From Achromobacter agilis (GTDB lineage Bacteria > Pseudomonadota > Gammaproteobacteria > Burkholderiales > Burkholderiaceae_B), in contig NZ_UFQB01000040.1 of assembly GCF_900496965.1 (NCBI RefSeq), forward strand, positions 1 to 39,454: a DNA stretch of 39,454 nucleotides. The letters are read 5' to 3'. The position numbers and the translations under genes are program-made. Positions 1-7,379 of the stretch are shown piece after piece; position 1 is the first letter of the stretch, and each line of letters opens with the position of its first letter. The notes beneath the pieces were generated by a model that saw only the letters and a program-made list of their open reading frames with translations, ran no database searches and was not told the DNA's origin.

Positions 1-416
1 TTGATGTCTTCGAGGTTGATGCCGCCGAAGGTGGCCTCCAGCCCCGCGATGATCTCGACCAGCTTGTCCGGGTCGGTTTCGTTGATTTCGATGTCGAAGA
101 CGTCCAGGCCGGCGAACTTCTTGAACAGCACCGCCTTGCCTTCCATCACCGGCTTGGAGGCCAGCGCGCCGATGTTGCCCAGGCCCAGCACCGCCGTGCC
201 GTTGGTGATCACCCCCACCAGGTTGCCGCGCGCCGTATAGCGGAACACATTGGTCGGATCGGCCACGATTTCTTCACAGGCCGCCGCTACGCCGGGGGAG
301 TACGCCAGCGCCAAGTCCCGCTGGTTGGTGAGCTGCTTGGTCGGCATAACCGAGATTTTGCCGGGGCGGCCGTGCTCGTGGTATTCAAGGGCGGCTTTGC
401 GAAGGTTGGCATCCAT
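1..416 (-). CDS. maeB: NADP-dependent malic enzyme, N-terminal part (cut by window edge)
   Basis: The first 138 codons of a malic enzyme of the large bacterial type, which decarboxylates malate to pyruvate and makes NADPH in the cytoplasm. The start MDANLRKAALEYHEHGRPGK and the blocks LAYSPGVAAACEEI, GNLVGVITNGTAVLGLGNIG and MEGKAVLFKKFAGLDVFDIE are the family's N-terminal catalytic region. The gene runs off the left edge, so the dinucleotide-binding part and the phosphotransacetylase-like C-terminal domain usual for MaeB (about 760 residues in total) are not visible. The ATG at 416 is the first in frame that gives the conserved start; no strong ribosome binding site is seen before it. The 141 bases upstream (417-557) presumably hold its promoter, but I could not fix -35 and -10 boxes. 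Family assignment is secure; the NADP preference is inferred from the MaeB-like sequence. Confidence 0.93.
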   Translation of the reverse strand, partial: MDANLRKAALEYHEHGRPGKISVMPTKQLTNQRDLALAYSPGVAAACEEIVADPTNVFRYTARGNLVGVITNGTAVLGLGNIGALASKPVMEGKAVLFKKFAGLDVFDIEINETDPDKLVEIIAGLEATFGGINLEDI

Positions 417-557
417 AGGGGCGGCTACTTGCTAGAGTGTGGGACACGGAAAGGGGGGAATTCTATTCCGATGGCGGGCGCCGCGATACCTCCGCGATTC
501 CCGCCGGCCCCATGCCGGCATGCGCCTCCCATCTTACCGCCAGCTTACAAATTGTCG

Positions 558-1442
558 CTATTCCGTCGCGCGGAACGAGGGAAAACGGCCCTCCGGATCG
601 AACAGCGCCTTCACGCGCGTATCCAGCCGGGTCGTGGCCAGCCCCGGCGGCTCGGACGCGGGAAGCAGTTGCGGCGCGGGTGCGACGTCGACCAGCGTAA
701 CGCGCTGCACCCAGGCCAGCGTGCCGCCATGGCCCAGCAGCAACTGCGCCAGGTTGACCGTGGCGGGCGCATCGGGTTTCAGGGCATCCAGGCGGTAGCG
801 CCCCAGCCAGCGCTCGCCGTCCCGGGTGGCGAAGGCATCGCCGCCGGAGGCCAGCTGGAACAGCCCCGGCACCAAACGCTGCACGGTGACGGAACGCAAG
901 GGCTGGACGTCGGCCTCGCCGAAGGGCCCGAGCGTTTCCTCCACACCGTCCGCCAGCATCGCCTCCACCGCCAGCACGCCCGAGTCCGCGCACCGTCCGG
1001 CCAGCCAGCGGGCCGGAGCGGCCAGCCATTCGGCCAGGGTCATCGCGCCGGGCAGGCCGGCGAACTGGCGCAGGCCGGCCTGCGCCAGCGCCGCCACCGG
1101 CACCCCGGGCTGGGCGCGCCAGCGTGGCACCTCGCCGGGCAGGCGGGCCAGGCCCGACATGGCCGACGGGTCCACCCGCAGAACGGGTCCGTGGATCGCC
1201 TCGAACGGCCCCTCGGCGCCCTCCAGCGCCAGCGCCACGCGGTATTCGGCGCACAGGACCCGCGCATGCGCCACGTCGGCGTCCCGCGTCGGGACGAGAA
1301 CGGCCCGCGGGCCGGCCTCTCCGCCTTCGCCCAGATCGCGGACGGCGCCCTGGCACAGCAGGCCCAGGCGCTGCAGAAACGCCGCCCAGGGGCTTTGGAC
1401 CGGCCGACGGCCCAGGAGGAAAGCGCGCCGGGATGGCTGCAT
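558..1442 (-). CDS. FAD-binding oxidase-like protein with degenerate FAD domain
   Basis: A 294-residue protein resembling the FAD-binding half of FAD-linked oxidases (GlcD/GlcE, PCMH-type fold). RAVLVPTRDADVAHARVLC matches the usual 'RP.s.eeV..vvrlc' strand-helix, and a later stretch ending in VEAMLADG matches the end of the FAD fold. The C-terminus, RVKALFDPEGRFPS, is the GlcE-like 'lK.aFDP.g.fnPGR' closing motif. The glycine-rich phosphate loop normally found after the first strand is reduced to VALALEGAEGPFEA, so FAD binding may be weak or altered. The N-terminus MQPSRRAFLLGRR has a twin-arginine look but no clear hydrophobic stretch after it. The start at 1442 lies 43 bases from the divergent aminotransferase start; the frame stays open to 1598, but upstream sequence reads into the aminotransferase. 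The substrate is unknown; it could be an accessory subunit of a glycolate-oxidase-type enzyme. Confidence 0.7.
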   Translation of the reverse strand: MQPSRRAFLLGRRPVQSPWAAFLQRLGLLCQGAVRDLGEGGEAGPRAVLVPTRDADVAHARVLCAEYRVALALEGAEGPFEAIHGPVLRVDPSAMSGLARLPGEVPRWRAQPGVPVAALAQAGLRQFAGLPGAMTLAEWLAAPARWLAGRCADSGVLAVEAMLADGVEETLGPFGEADVQPLRSVTVQRLVPGLFQLASGGDAFATRDGERWLGRYRLDALKPDAPATVNLAQLLLGHGGTLAWVQRVTLVDVAPAPQLLPASEPPGLATTRLDTRVKALFDPEGRFPSFRATE

Positions 1443-1485
1443 GACTACAATTCCTTTTTCGCTACAAGATGCCTTCGAGAATCCA

Positions 1486-2643
1486 ATGCCCCGCCTTGCC
1501 ACTCGCACCAACGATTTCCTGACCTTCCAGGTAATGGAGCTTTTCAAGCAGGCGCAGGCGCTGCAGGCAGCGGGCAAGGACATTATCAGCCTGGGCATCG
1601 GCGAACCGGACTTTACCGCGCCCCCCCAGGTCGTGGAAGCGCTGGAGCGCGCCGCCCGCGCCGGCCAGAGCGGCTACAGCCCGTCCGCCGGCCTGACGCC
1701 ACTGCGCGAGGCCATCGCCCAGTTCTACCACGAACAGTTCGGCGCCAAGGTCGATCCGTCCCGCGTTATCGTCACCGCGGGCGCCTCCGGCGCCCTGACG
1801 CTGGCCTGCGCGGCGCTGGTCAATGGCGGCGGGGAAGTGCTGATGCCGGACCCCTCCTACCCCGCCAACAGCAATTTCGTGCTGGCCGCGGGCGGCGTGC
1901 CGCGGCTGATCCCGAGCACGGCGGAAAAGCGTTTCCAGCTGTCCGCCCAGGACGTGGCCCGGCACTGGACGCCGGCCACCCAGGGCGTGCTCATCGCCTC
2001 GCCCAGCAACCCCACGGGCACCTCCATCGCCCATGACGAACTGGCCGAGCTGCTGGCGCAGGTCCGCGCCCGCGACGGTTTCGCCATCGTGGACGAGATC
2101 TACCTGGGCCTCTCCTATGAAGGCCAGCCGCGCTCGGCGCTGACCCTGGACGACGACGTCATCGTCATCAACAGCTTCTCGAAGTATTTCCACATGACGG
2201 GCTGGCGCCTGGGATGGATGATCGTGCCCCAGGACATGGTGGCGCCGGTGGAGAAAATCGCCGCCAGCCTCGCGATCTGCGCGCCCACGCTGGCCCAGCA
2301 CGCCGCGCTAGCCTGCTTCTCGGCCAACGCGATGAAGACCTTCGAACACCGCCGCGAAGCGTTCAAGCAGCGCCGCGACTACCTGCTGCCGGAATTCGAA
2401 CGCCTGGGCATCCAGGTGCCGGTCAAGCCCGACGGCGCGTTCTACATCTACGCCGACATCAGCAACCTGGGCATGGACAGCGCCGCGTTTTCGCAACGCC
2501 TGCTGCTGGAGGCGGGCGTGGCCGCCGTTCCCGGGCTCGACTTCGGCCCGGCCCACGGCCGGCACACCATGCGCTTTTCCTACGCGACGGGGCTAGACCG
2601 GCTGGAAGAAGCCGTCGCCCGCATGGGCCGCCTGCTGAAATAG
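1486..2643 (+). CDS. PLP-dependent class I aminotransferase
   Basis: A 385-residue cytoplasmic aminotransferase of fold type I, AspC/aromatic-like group. Visible motifs: SLGIGEPDFTAPP near the N-terminus, the substrate loop GYSPSAGLTPLREAI, ASPSNPTGTSI, IVDEIYLGLSY with the cofactor-contacting Asp and Tyr, and SFSKYFHMTGWRLGW, in which Lys233 should form the Schiff base with pyridoxal phosphate. The C-terminal FYIYADISN and MRFSYATGLDRLEEA close the fold. The start is chosen at 1486 (MPRLATRTNDF), which begins at the conserved region. An ATG at 1441 would add 15 residues and overlap the divergent gene's start by two bases; it has an AGGAGG about 22 bases upstream, too far for a normal ribosome binding site. 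The amino donor and acceptor cannot be read from sequence. Confidence 0.93.
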   Translation: MPRLATRTNDFLTFQVMELFKQAQALQAAGKDIISLGIGEPDFTAPPQVVEALERAARAGQSGYSPSAGLTPLREAIAQFYHEQFGAKVDPSRVIVTAGASGALTLACAALVNGGGEVLMPDPSYPANSNFVLAAGGVPRLIPSTAEKRFQLSAQDVARHWTPATQGVLIASPSNPTGTSIAHDELAELLAQVRARDGFAIVDEIYLGLSYEGQPRSALTLDDDVIVINSFSKYFHMTGWRLGWMIVPQDMVAPVEKIAASLAICAPTLAQHAALACFSANAMKTFEHRREAFKQRRDYLLPEFERLGIQVPVKPDGAFYIYADISNLGMDSAAFSQRLLLEAGVAAVPGLDFGPAHGRHTMRFSYATGLDRLEEAVARMGRLLK

Positions 2644-2749
2644 GGACCCGCATACCTGCAGCCCCCGAAAGAGCTGCCCCGCATTGGGGGCGGCCGCGCT
2701 TGCGAAACGCGCCGAAGCAGGCGATTGTCGGGAGAATCCGTCGAGAGAA

Positions 2750-3568
2750 TCAGTCGCGCGCCAGCGCGATCCCGGAGGCCAGCGCCAGGCGGCGGCGTTC
2801 CGCCTGCACCTTGGCGCCGTAGCCGTTGTCGTCCGGCCCGGTGGAACCGACGTAACAGGCCAGGCCGCCGTCCACGGAGCCGCGGCGGTTGATGCAATCG
2901 CGCAGGATGGTGGTACCCACGCCGATATTGGCGGCGGGATCCAGCGCGTTCTTGCCAACGGCTTCGAACTTCTCCTGGTGCACGCTGGTCATCACCTGCA
3001 TCAGGCCCTGGGCGCCCACATGGCTTTCCGCCAGGGGGTTGTAGCGGGACTCGATAGCGATCACCGCCAACACCAGCAACGGATCAAGCTGCTTTTCGCG
3101 GCTGGCCTTGTATACCGTGTTCAGGAGCGGGCCGGTCGCATCGTAGGCAACCTTGTACTTGCGCGAGATATAGTTGCGCAAAGCTTCCGCCTGCGGGCCG
3201 GTCGCGGTGTTCGCGACGGGCTTCTTGGGCGGCGGCGCGACGCGGGCAGGCCCCAGCATGCCGGTGGCATTGCTGGCGGGAGCCGTGGGGATGGCCATGG
3301 CAATGGCCGACGACATGTCGACTCCCAGGTCGGTACCCGTATCGATATCGGCACTGGCTTGCATGGACGAAGGCGCGAGGGCGGTCAACAAGGCTTTGTG
3401 CACTTGCAATGCCTGGTCGCGCAGCCCAGGCAGGGCGAATCCCATGCTTACCGTCACAATGACCGCAATGCCCAGATAAACGGAGCAGATGCGCAGGGAC
3501 TCGGCAAGATATTGGTGCACTCCTTGGGCCATGCTTCTAAACAAGCTGGCCACTGACGCATCGGGCAT
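2750..3568 (-). CDS. Lytic transglycosylase with SLT domain
   Basis: A 272-residue murein-cleaving enzyme. An N-terminal hydrophobic segment (residues 26-46) acts as signal or membrane anchor and puts the rest in the periplasm. A low-complexity linker rich in Ala/Pro follows (about 85-125), then a C-terminal SLT domain (about 140-255). The catalytic Glu is Glu173 in IAIESRYNP, followed by the family motif GAQGLMQVM and ANIGVGTTIL. This is a short Slt-type enzyme without the alpha-superhelical domain of Slt70. An excellent ribosome binding site (AGGAGG) lies 4 bases before the ATG at 3568. It is divergent from ubiD, with 81 bases between the starts. The exact subfamily is not resolved. Confidence 0.9.
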   Translation of the reverse strand: MPDASVASLFRSMAQGVHQYLAESLRICSVYLGIAVIVTVSMGFALPGLRDQALQVHKALLTALAPSSMQASADIDTGTDLGVDMSSAIAMAIPTAPASNATGMLGPARVAPPPKKPVANTATGPQAEALRNYISRKYKVAYDATGPLLNTVYKASREKQLDPLLVLAVIAIESRYNPLAESHVGAQGLMQVMTSVHQEKFEAVGKNALDPAANIGVGTTILRDCINRRGSVDGGLACYVGSTGPDDNGYGAKVQAERRRLALASGIALARD

Positions 3569-3649
3569 GGAACCTCCTGCGTAAAAAAGAGGGAGTCAAT
3601 GTTAACCTCTCTTTCTCCGTAAAATGTAACCAAATCGCCGGGATCTGTA

Positions 3650-5194
3650 GTGAAATACCGCGACCTTAGAGACTTCCTCGCCCAACTCGAACGGATGGGC
3701 GACCTCAAACGCATCGCTGCGCCGGTGTCCACTCGGTTGGAAATGACCGAGATCTCCGACCGCGTCCTGCGGGCGGAGGGCCCCGCCCTGCTGTTCGAAA
3801 ACGCCCAGCACAACGGCCAGCCGGCGCAGATGCCGGTGCTGACCAACCTGTTCGGCACGCCCGCCCGCGTGGCGCGCGGCATGGGCGCCGACAACGTCAG
3901 CGCGCTGCGCGACATCGGCGAGCTGCTTGCCTCGCTGCGCGAGCCCGAAGCGCCCAGGGGCCTGCGCGACGCGCTGGCCAAGGTGTCGATGCTGAAGGCG
4001 GCGCTGTGGGACATGAGCCCCAAGAACATCAAGAGCCCCGCCTGCCAGGAAATCGTGTGGGAAGGCAAGGACGTGGACCTGACGCGCCTGCCGATCCAGA
4101 CCTGCTGGCCGGGCGACGTGGCGCCGCTCCTGACCTGGGGCCTTGTAATCACGCGCGGGCCCAACGCCCGCCGCCAGAACCTGGGCATTTACCGCCAGCA
4201 GCTGCTGGGACCCAACAAGCTGATCATGCGCTGGCTGTCGCACCGCGGCGGCGCGCTGGATTTCCGCGACCATGCCCTAGCCCATCCCGGCACGCCCTTC
4301 CCCATCGCGGTGGCCCTGGGCGCGGACCCGGCCACCACGCTGGGCGCCGTCACGCCCGTGCCGGACAGCCTGTCCGAATACCAGTTCGCCGGCCTGCTGC
4401 GCGGTTCGCGCACCGAGGTAGCGCAGGCGCTGGGCAGCAACCTGTCCGTGCCCGCCTGGGCCGAAATCGTGCTGGAAGGCCACCTGCTGCCGTCGTCGGA
4501 TCCGCGCGCCATCGCGCCCGCCGTGCCCGAAGGCGTCAACCCGCCGCCCAACACCGATTACGAGATGGCCCTGGAAGGCCCCTACGGCGACCATACCGGC
4601 TACTACAACGAACAGGACTGGTTCCCGGTCTTCACGGTCGAGCGGATCACGATGCGGCGCAACCCCATCTATCACTCCACCTACACGGGCAAGCCGCCCG
4701 ACGAACCCGCCGTGCTCGGCGTGGCGCTCAACGAGGTGTTCGTTCCCCTGCTGCGCCGCCAGTTGCCCGAGATCGTGGACTTCTACCTGCCGCCCGAAGG
4801 CTGCAGCTACCGCCTCGCCGTCGTGTCCATCCGCAAGCAGTATGCCGGCCACGCCAAGCGCGTCATGTTCGGCCTGTGGAGCATCCTGCGGCAGTTCATG
4901 TACACGAAGTTCATCGTGGTGGTGGACGAAGACATCAACCCGCGCGACTGGAAGGAAGTGGTGTGGGCGATGACCACCCGCATGGACCCGGTGCGCGACA
5001 CCCTGCTGGTCGAGAACACGCCCATCGACTATCTGGATTTCGCCTCGCCGGTATCCGGCCTGGGCGGCAAGATGGGTCTGGACGCCACCAACAAATGGCC
5101 GGGCGAAACGAACCGCGAATGGGGCACGCCCATCACGATGGACGCCGACGTCAAGCAGCGCGTGGATGCGCTGTGGGGGCAACTGGGCCTCTAA
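3650..5194 (+). CDS. ubiD: UbiD 4-hydroxy-3-polyprenylbenzoate decarboxylase
   Basis: A 514-residue cytoplasmic decarboxylase that uses prenylated FMN to remove the carboxyl group from polyprenyl-hydroxybenzoate in ubiquinone synthesis. The N-terminus KYRDLRDFLAQLERMGDLKRI, the cofactor-site stretch NLGIYRQQ (Asn177, Arg182) and EGPYGDHTGYY with the conserved catalytic-loop Glu (about 309) are all typical. C-terminal FIVVVDEDINPRDW and GGKMGLDATNKWP are also characteristic. Length is close to the E. coli enzyme. Translation starts at GTG 3650, with a weak GGGA eight bases upstream; no in-frame ATG precedes it. UbiX, which makes the cofactor, is not encoded in the window. Transcription ends at the hairpin 5208-5241. 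Confidence 0.96.
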   Translation: MKYRDLRDFLAQLERMGDLKRIAAPVSTRLEMTEISDRVLRAEGPALLFENAQHNGQPAQMPVLTNLFGTPARVARGMGADNVSALRDIGELLASLREPEAPRGLRDALAKVSMLKAALWDMSPKNIKSPACQEIVWEGKDVDLTRLPIQTCWPGDVAPLLTWGLVITRGPNARRQNLGIYRQQLLGPNKLIMRWLSHRGGALDFRDHALAHPGTPFPIAVALGADPATTLGAVTPVPDSLSEYQFAGLLRGSRTEVAQALGSNLSVPAWAEIVLEGHLLPSSDPRAIAPAVPEGVNPPPNTDYEMALEGPYGDHTGYYNEQDWFPVFTVERITMRRNPIYHSTYTGKPPDEPAVLGVALNEVFVPLLRRQLPEIVDFYLPPEGCSYRLAVVSIRKQYAGHAKRVMFGLWSILRQFMYTKFIVVVDEDINPRDWKEVVWAMTTRMDPVRDTLLVENTPIDYLDFASPVSGLGGKMGLDATNKWPGETNREWGTPITMDADVKQRVDALWGQLGL

Positions 5195-5207
5195 CGCCAG
5201 CGGCCAG

Positions 5208-5241
5208 AAAAAAACCCGCCTTTGATGAGGCGGGTTTTTTT
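5208..5241. terminator. Two-way intrinsic terminator between ubiD and yqjK
   Basis: A hairpin of ACCCGCC and GGCGGGT around a short TTTGATGA-type loop, preceded by a run of A and followed by a run of seven T. Because both flanks are A/T runs it can stop transcription from either side, which suits convergent ubiD (plus) and yqjDEK (minus). Confidence 0.93.
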
Positions 5242-5278
5242 GCCGCCGGGGGGCAGCATGCCGAAGGCGCGGCGGAGC

Positions 5279-5647
5279 CTAGCGCGGGTCGTCGCCGCGG
5301 CCGCCATCCCGGCGGGAGTCCTGCCAGACCTTGAACAATTGCCAGCCGACAAACGCGCCGCCGACGATCTTCAGGAGCTTGGACCGCTTGCCGCCCCGCA
5401 TGATCATGGCGGACAGCGAAGAGCTGACGATGGGATAGCGCCGCGCCAGATTGATCGCCTGCAAGGCCCAGCGAGACGCGCTGCCCGACGCGAGCCCGGG
5501 CAGCAGGCCCTTGATGAGCGAGGCCGGCTCCAGCTTGCGGCCGGCGGACGCGATGCTCTGCGCCAGCGATTCGCGCTCGATGGCGGCGCGGGCGCGCAGC
5601 AATTCAATGCGCACGGCCCGGTCGACGGTGGGAGACCTTTTCACCAT
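5279..5647 (-). CDS. YqjK-like small protein
   Basis: A 122-residue, strongly basic protein with no recognised catalytic motif. It is rich in Arg/Ala helices (VDRAVRIELLRARAAIERESLAQ) and has a short hydrophobic patch near the end (LLKIVGGAFVGWQLFKVW, about 90-108) that could touch the membrane. It is the last gene of a three-gene minus-strand group, starting 3 bases after the stop of the YqjE-like gene with its GGAGG ribosome binding site inside that gene's end, so translation is probably coupled. The YqjK label rests on position after yqjD-yqjE and on size; sequence similarity to E. coli YqjK cannot be judged by eye. Confidence 0.7.
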   Translation of the reverse strand: MVKRSPTVDRAVRIELLRARAAIERESLAQSIASAGRKLEPASLIKGLLPGLASGSASRWALQAINLARRYPIVSSSLSAMIMRGGKRSKLLKIVGGAFVGWQLFKVWQDSRRDGGRGDDPR

Positions 5648-5650
5648 GCG

Positions 5651-6097
5651 TCAGCCCTCCTCGCGCCGGCGCGCCTGCGCCTCGTCGTCGCTCTGCGCGT
5701 CCCGGACCCGGTCCAGCAGTTCGGCGTCGCGCGACAGCTCTTCGAGGGTGGCGGAAAACGGCGGCGCGCCATAGACCAGGCCATGCCGCACCATTAGCAG
5801 CAGCGCCACGCCGACGATGCCGTAGAAAGCCGCCAGCAGGCCCAGCGCCAGGTAGCGGTCTTCGGTGGGCCAGAAGGCCACCGCCACCGTGACGGTGAAG
5901 ACCAGCACGGCCAGCGTCAGGAAGAGCAAGGCAGCAAACGCCATGCCCAAGAGTTTGAGCAGGCGCGCCTTTTCGTCCGCGGCTTCGAGGGCCAGGAGTT
6001 CCAAGCGCGTGCGCAGCAGCCCGACCAGGCTGGACGCAACGCCGAATACGGATTTTCGTAGACCCATAGCGAATGGACGCCGGGCGGAAGACGGCAT
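5651..6097 (-). CDS. yqjE: YqjE-like membrane protein (phage-holin superfamily III type)
   Basis: A 148-residue inner-membrane protein. An amphipathic N-terminal part (SVFGVASSLVGLLRTRLELLALEAADEKARL) is followed by two membrane segments, about 48-76 and 82-103, and a charged cytoplasmic tail (LEELSRDAELLDRVRDA). This is the YqjE/DUF1469 layout. Function is not established; in E. coli it belongs to the stationary-phase yqjDEK operon. Two starts are possible: ATG 6097, which lies inside a strong inverted repeat (6080-6112), and ATG 6067, just after it, giving 138 residues and beginning at the conserved part (MGLRKSVFG). The shorter form may be the real one. Confidence 0.85.
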   Translation of the reverse strand: MPSSARRPFAMGLRKSVFGVASSLVGLLRTRLELLALEAADEKARLLKLLGMAFAALLFLTLAVLVFTVTVAVAFWPTEDRYLALGLLAAFYGIVGVALLLMVRHGLVYGAPPFSATLEELSRDAELLDRVRDAQSDDEAQARRREEG

Positions 6098-6112
6098 GCG
6101 TCGTCCGCCCGG
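6080..6112. repeat. 14-base inverted repeat at the yqjD/yqjE junction
   Basis: Arms at 6080-6093 and 6099-6112 (CCGGGCGGAAGACG against the complement of CGTCGTCCGCCCGG) pair over 14 bases with one mismatch around a 5-base loop. No T run follows on either strand, so it is not a classical terminator. It sits between the yqjD stop and the downstream yqjE start, where it could stabilise or process the yqjD message. Confidence 0.8.
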
Positions 6113-6125
6113 ATGTCCTGCCCTA

Positions 6126-6443
6126 TCAGCGGCGGCTGATCAGCAAACCGAGCAGCAGGCCGGTCACGCCTGCAATGCCGATGGCTTGCCAGGGATTGTC
6201 ATGCACGTAGTCGTCGGTCGCGCGGGCGGCCTTGCGGCCGCGTTCCAGCACGGCGTCCTGCGCTTCGTACAGCGCTTCGCGCGTGCGCTTCAGGGAAGTC
6301 AGGGCGCGGTCGCGCAGTTCGTTGGCCTTGTCGCCGGTGCTGCTGGCGGCTTCACGCAGCAGGCTTTCGGCATCATTCAGGCTGCTCTTGACACTGTCGA
6401 TGAGTTTTTCTTTTGCGACGTCTTCGGATTTTCTCGTGGCCAT
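6126..6443 (-). CDS. yqjD: YqjD-like (DUF883) membrane-anchored protein
   Basis: A 105-residue protein of the DUF883/ElaB-YqjD family. The first 80 residues are a charged helix with coiled-coil character (KEKLIDSVKSSLNDAESLLR, ELRDRALTSLKRTREAL). Then DNPWQAIGIAGVTGLLLGLLISRR gives the signature single C-terminal membrane segment (86-102). Characterised relatives are inner-membrane C-tail-anchored proteins that bind ribosomes in stationary phase; that role here is by family. A clear AGGAG lies 8 bases before the ATG. It is the first gene of the yqjD-yqjE-yqjK group. Confidence 0.92.
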   Translation of the reverse strand: MATRKSEDVAKEKLIDSVKSSLNDAESLLREAASSTGDKANELRDRALTSLKRTREALYEAQDAVLERGRKAARATDDYVHDNPWQAIGIAGVTGLLLGLLISRR

Positions 6444-6526
6444 TTCTTGAGCTCCTGTTGTGTGTCCATGACGGAATCATCATACCAGCCGCGATTCCCG
6501 CGGCATGGCGCGCTTGCTACCGCGTG

Positions 6527-7252
6527 CTACTTGATTTGCGTAATCTCAACGGCGGACTTGACGCCGCCCTGATCGATGTCCTGCTTCATCACCAGGTTGA
6601 CCGCCGGACAGTACCAATCCGTCACGGTGGTGTTCATGCCGGGGATGGGGATGGTGAGGCCCTGGAAGGTGGCCATGGTGGGGTCCGAATTGCGCGTGTA
6701 GGTGATCGGATGGCAGGATTGTTTGCCCAACGCGGTATCCAGCGAGGTCTTCTTCCCCACCGTCTTTTCGCCGATGCGCACCGTTGTGCTGGGCTGGCCG
6801 CCCACCGGCGCCTCTTTGCCGATCTTCAGGCGGAACGAGGAGCCGGGTAGCTTCTGGCCGCTGTCGAGCTTGCCATCGTAGGCGAACAAGCCCAGCATGC
6901 GGAGGTCGAACTGGCCTTCGGACGGACGCGGCGCCTCGCCCGCGCTGGCATAGCGCAGGAAGGTCGCCTGGCCGCCCTTGACGGTCATCAGGTAATCCAG
7001 CTTGGACTTGCCCGGCGGAAGGCCCGCGTAGCTGAACTTGGCGACGCCCTGAACGCGGGCGCGGCAGTTGTCGCCATTGCTCTTTGTAACCTCGGCGAAA
7101 GTCAGGTCGGCTCCCAGCGCCAGGTTGCCCGAGCCGGTCAGTTGCACGGCGCCGCCGTCGTGCATGAATTGCGCGTCGCACACGCCGGCCTGCGCCGTGG
7201 CGGCCGCGCCCAGGGCGCCCGCCGCAAAAACAAGGGATGCCATTTTTCGCAT
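6527..7252 (-). CDS. Exported protein of unknown function
   Basis: A 241-residue protein I do not recognise. It starts with a classical signal peptide (MRKMASLVFAAGALGAAATAQA, likely cut after AQA), so the mature protein is periplasmic or secreted. The mature part has few cysteines (first ones in GVCDAQF and DNCRARV, later KQSCHPI and WYCPAV), which could form two disulfides. It is rich in beta-type sequence (AVQLTGSGNLALGADLTFAEVTK) with no enzyme motif. An in-frame ATG at 7270 would put MEWLVT before the signal; the start at 7252 gives a normal n-region. It is a single gene between yqjD and the end of the nas operon. Confidence 0.8.
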   Translation of the reverse strand: MRKMASLVFAAGALGAAATAQAGVCDAQFMHDGGAVQLTGSGNLALGADLTFAEVTKSNGDNCRARVQGVAKFSYAGLPPGKSKLDYLMTVKGGQATFLRYASAGEAPRPSEGQFDLRMLGLFAYDGKLDSGQKLPGSSFRLKIGKEAPVGGQPSTTVRIGEKTVGKKTSLDTALGKQSCHPITYTRNSDPTMATFQGLTIPIPGMNTTVTDWYCPAVNLVMKQDIDQGGVKSAVEITQIK

Positions 7253-7379
7253 CGTCACAAGCCACTCCATGAATCCGGAAAAAGCCGCCCGCGCCCGGCG
7301 GACGGCTGGCTTGATACTACACCGGTTGGCCCACCCCGCGTATGTCGGAACGTGTCGGCAAACGCCGCGCCAGCCGCCG

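Noticed and set aside
1441..1485. Earlier ATG for the aminotransferase at 1441
   Set aside because: It would overlap the divergent gene's start and has no properly spaced ribosome binding site; the family-like N-terminus begins at 1486. Not excluded.
2644..2749. Terminator between convergent aminotransferase and transglycosylase genes
   Set aside because: There is a GC-rich hairpin (GCCCC-GCATT-GGGGGC near 2675-2692), but no T run on either strand, so I do not call it.
3575..3625. Dyad AAAGAG/CTCTTT in the gap between the transglycosylase and ubiD genes as an operator
   Set aside because: The arms are short and imperfect, in a low-complexity A/G-rich stretch that includes the ribosome binding site of the transglycosylase gene.
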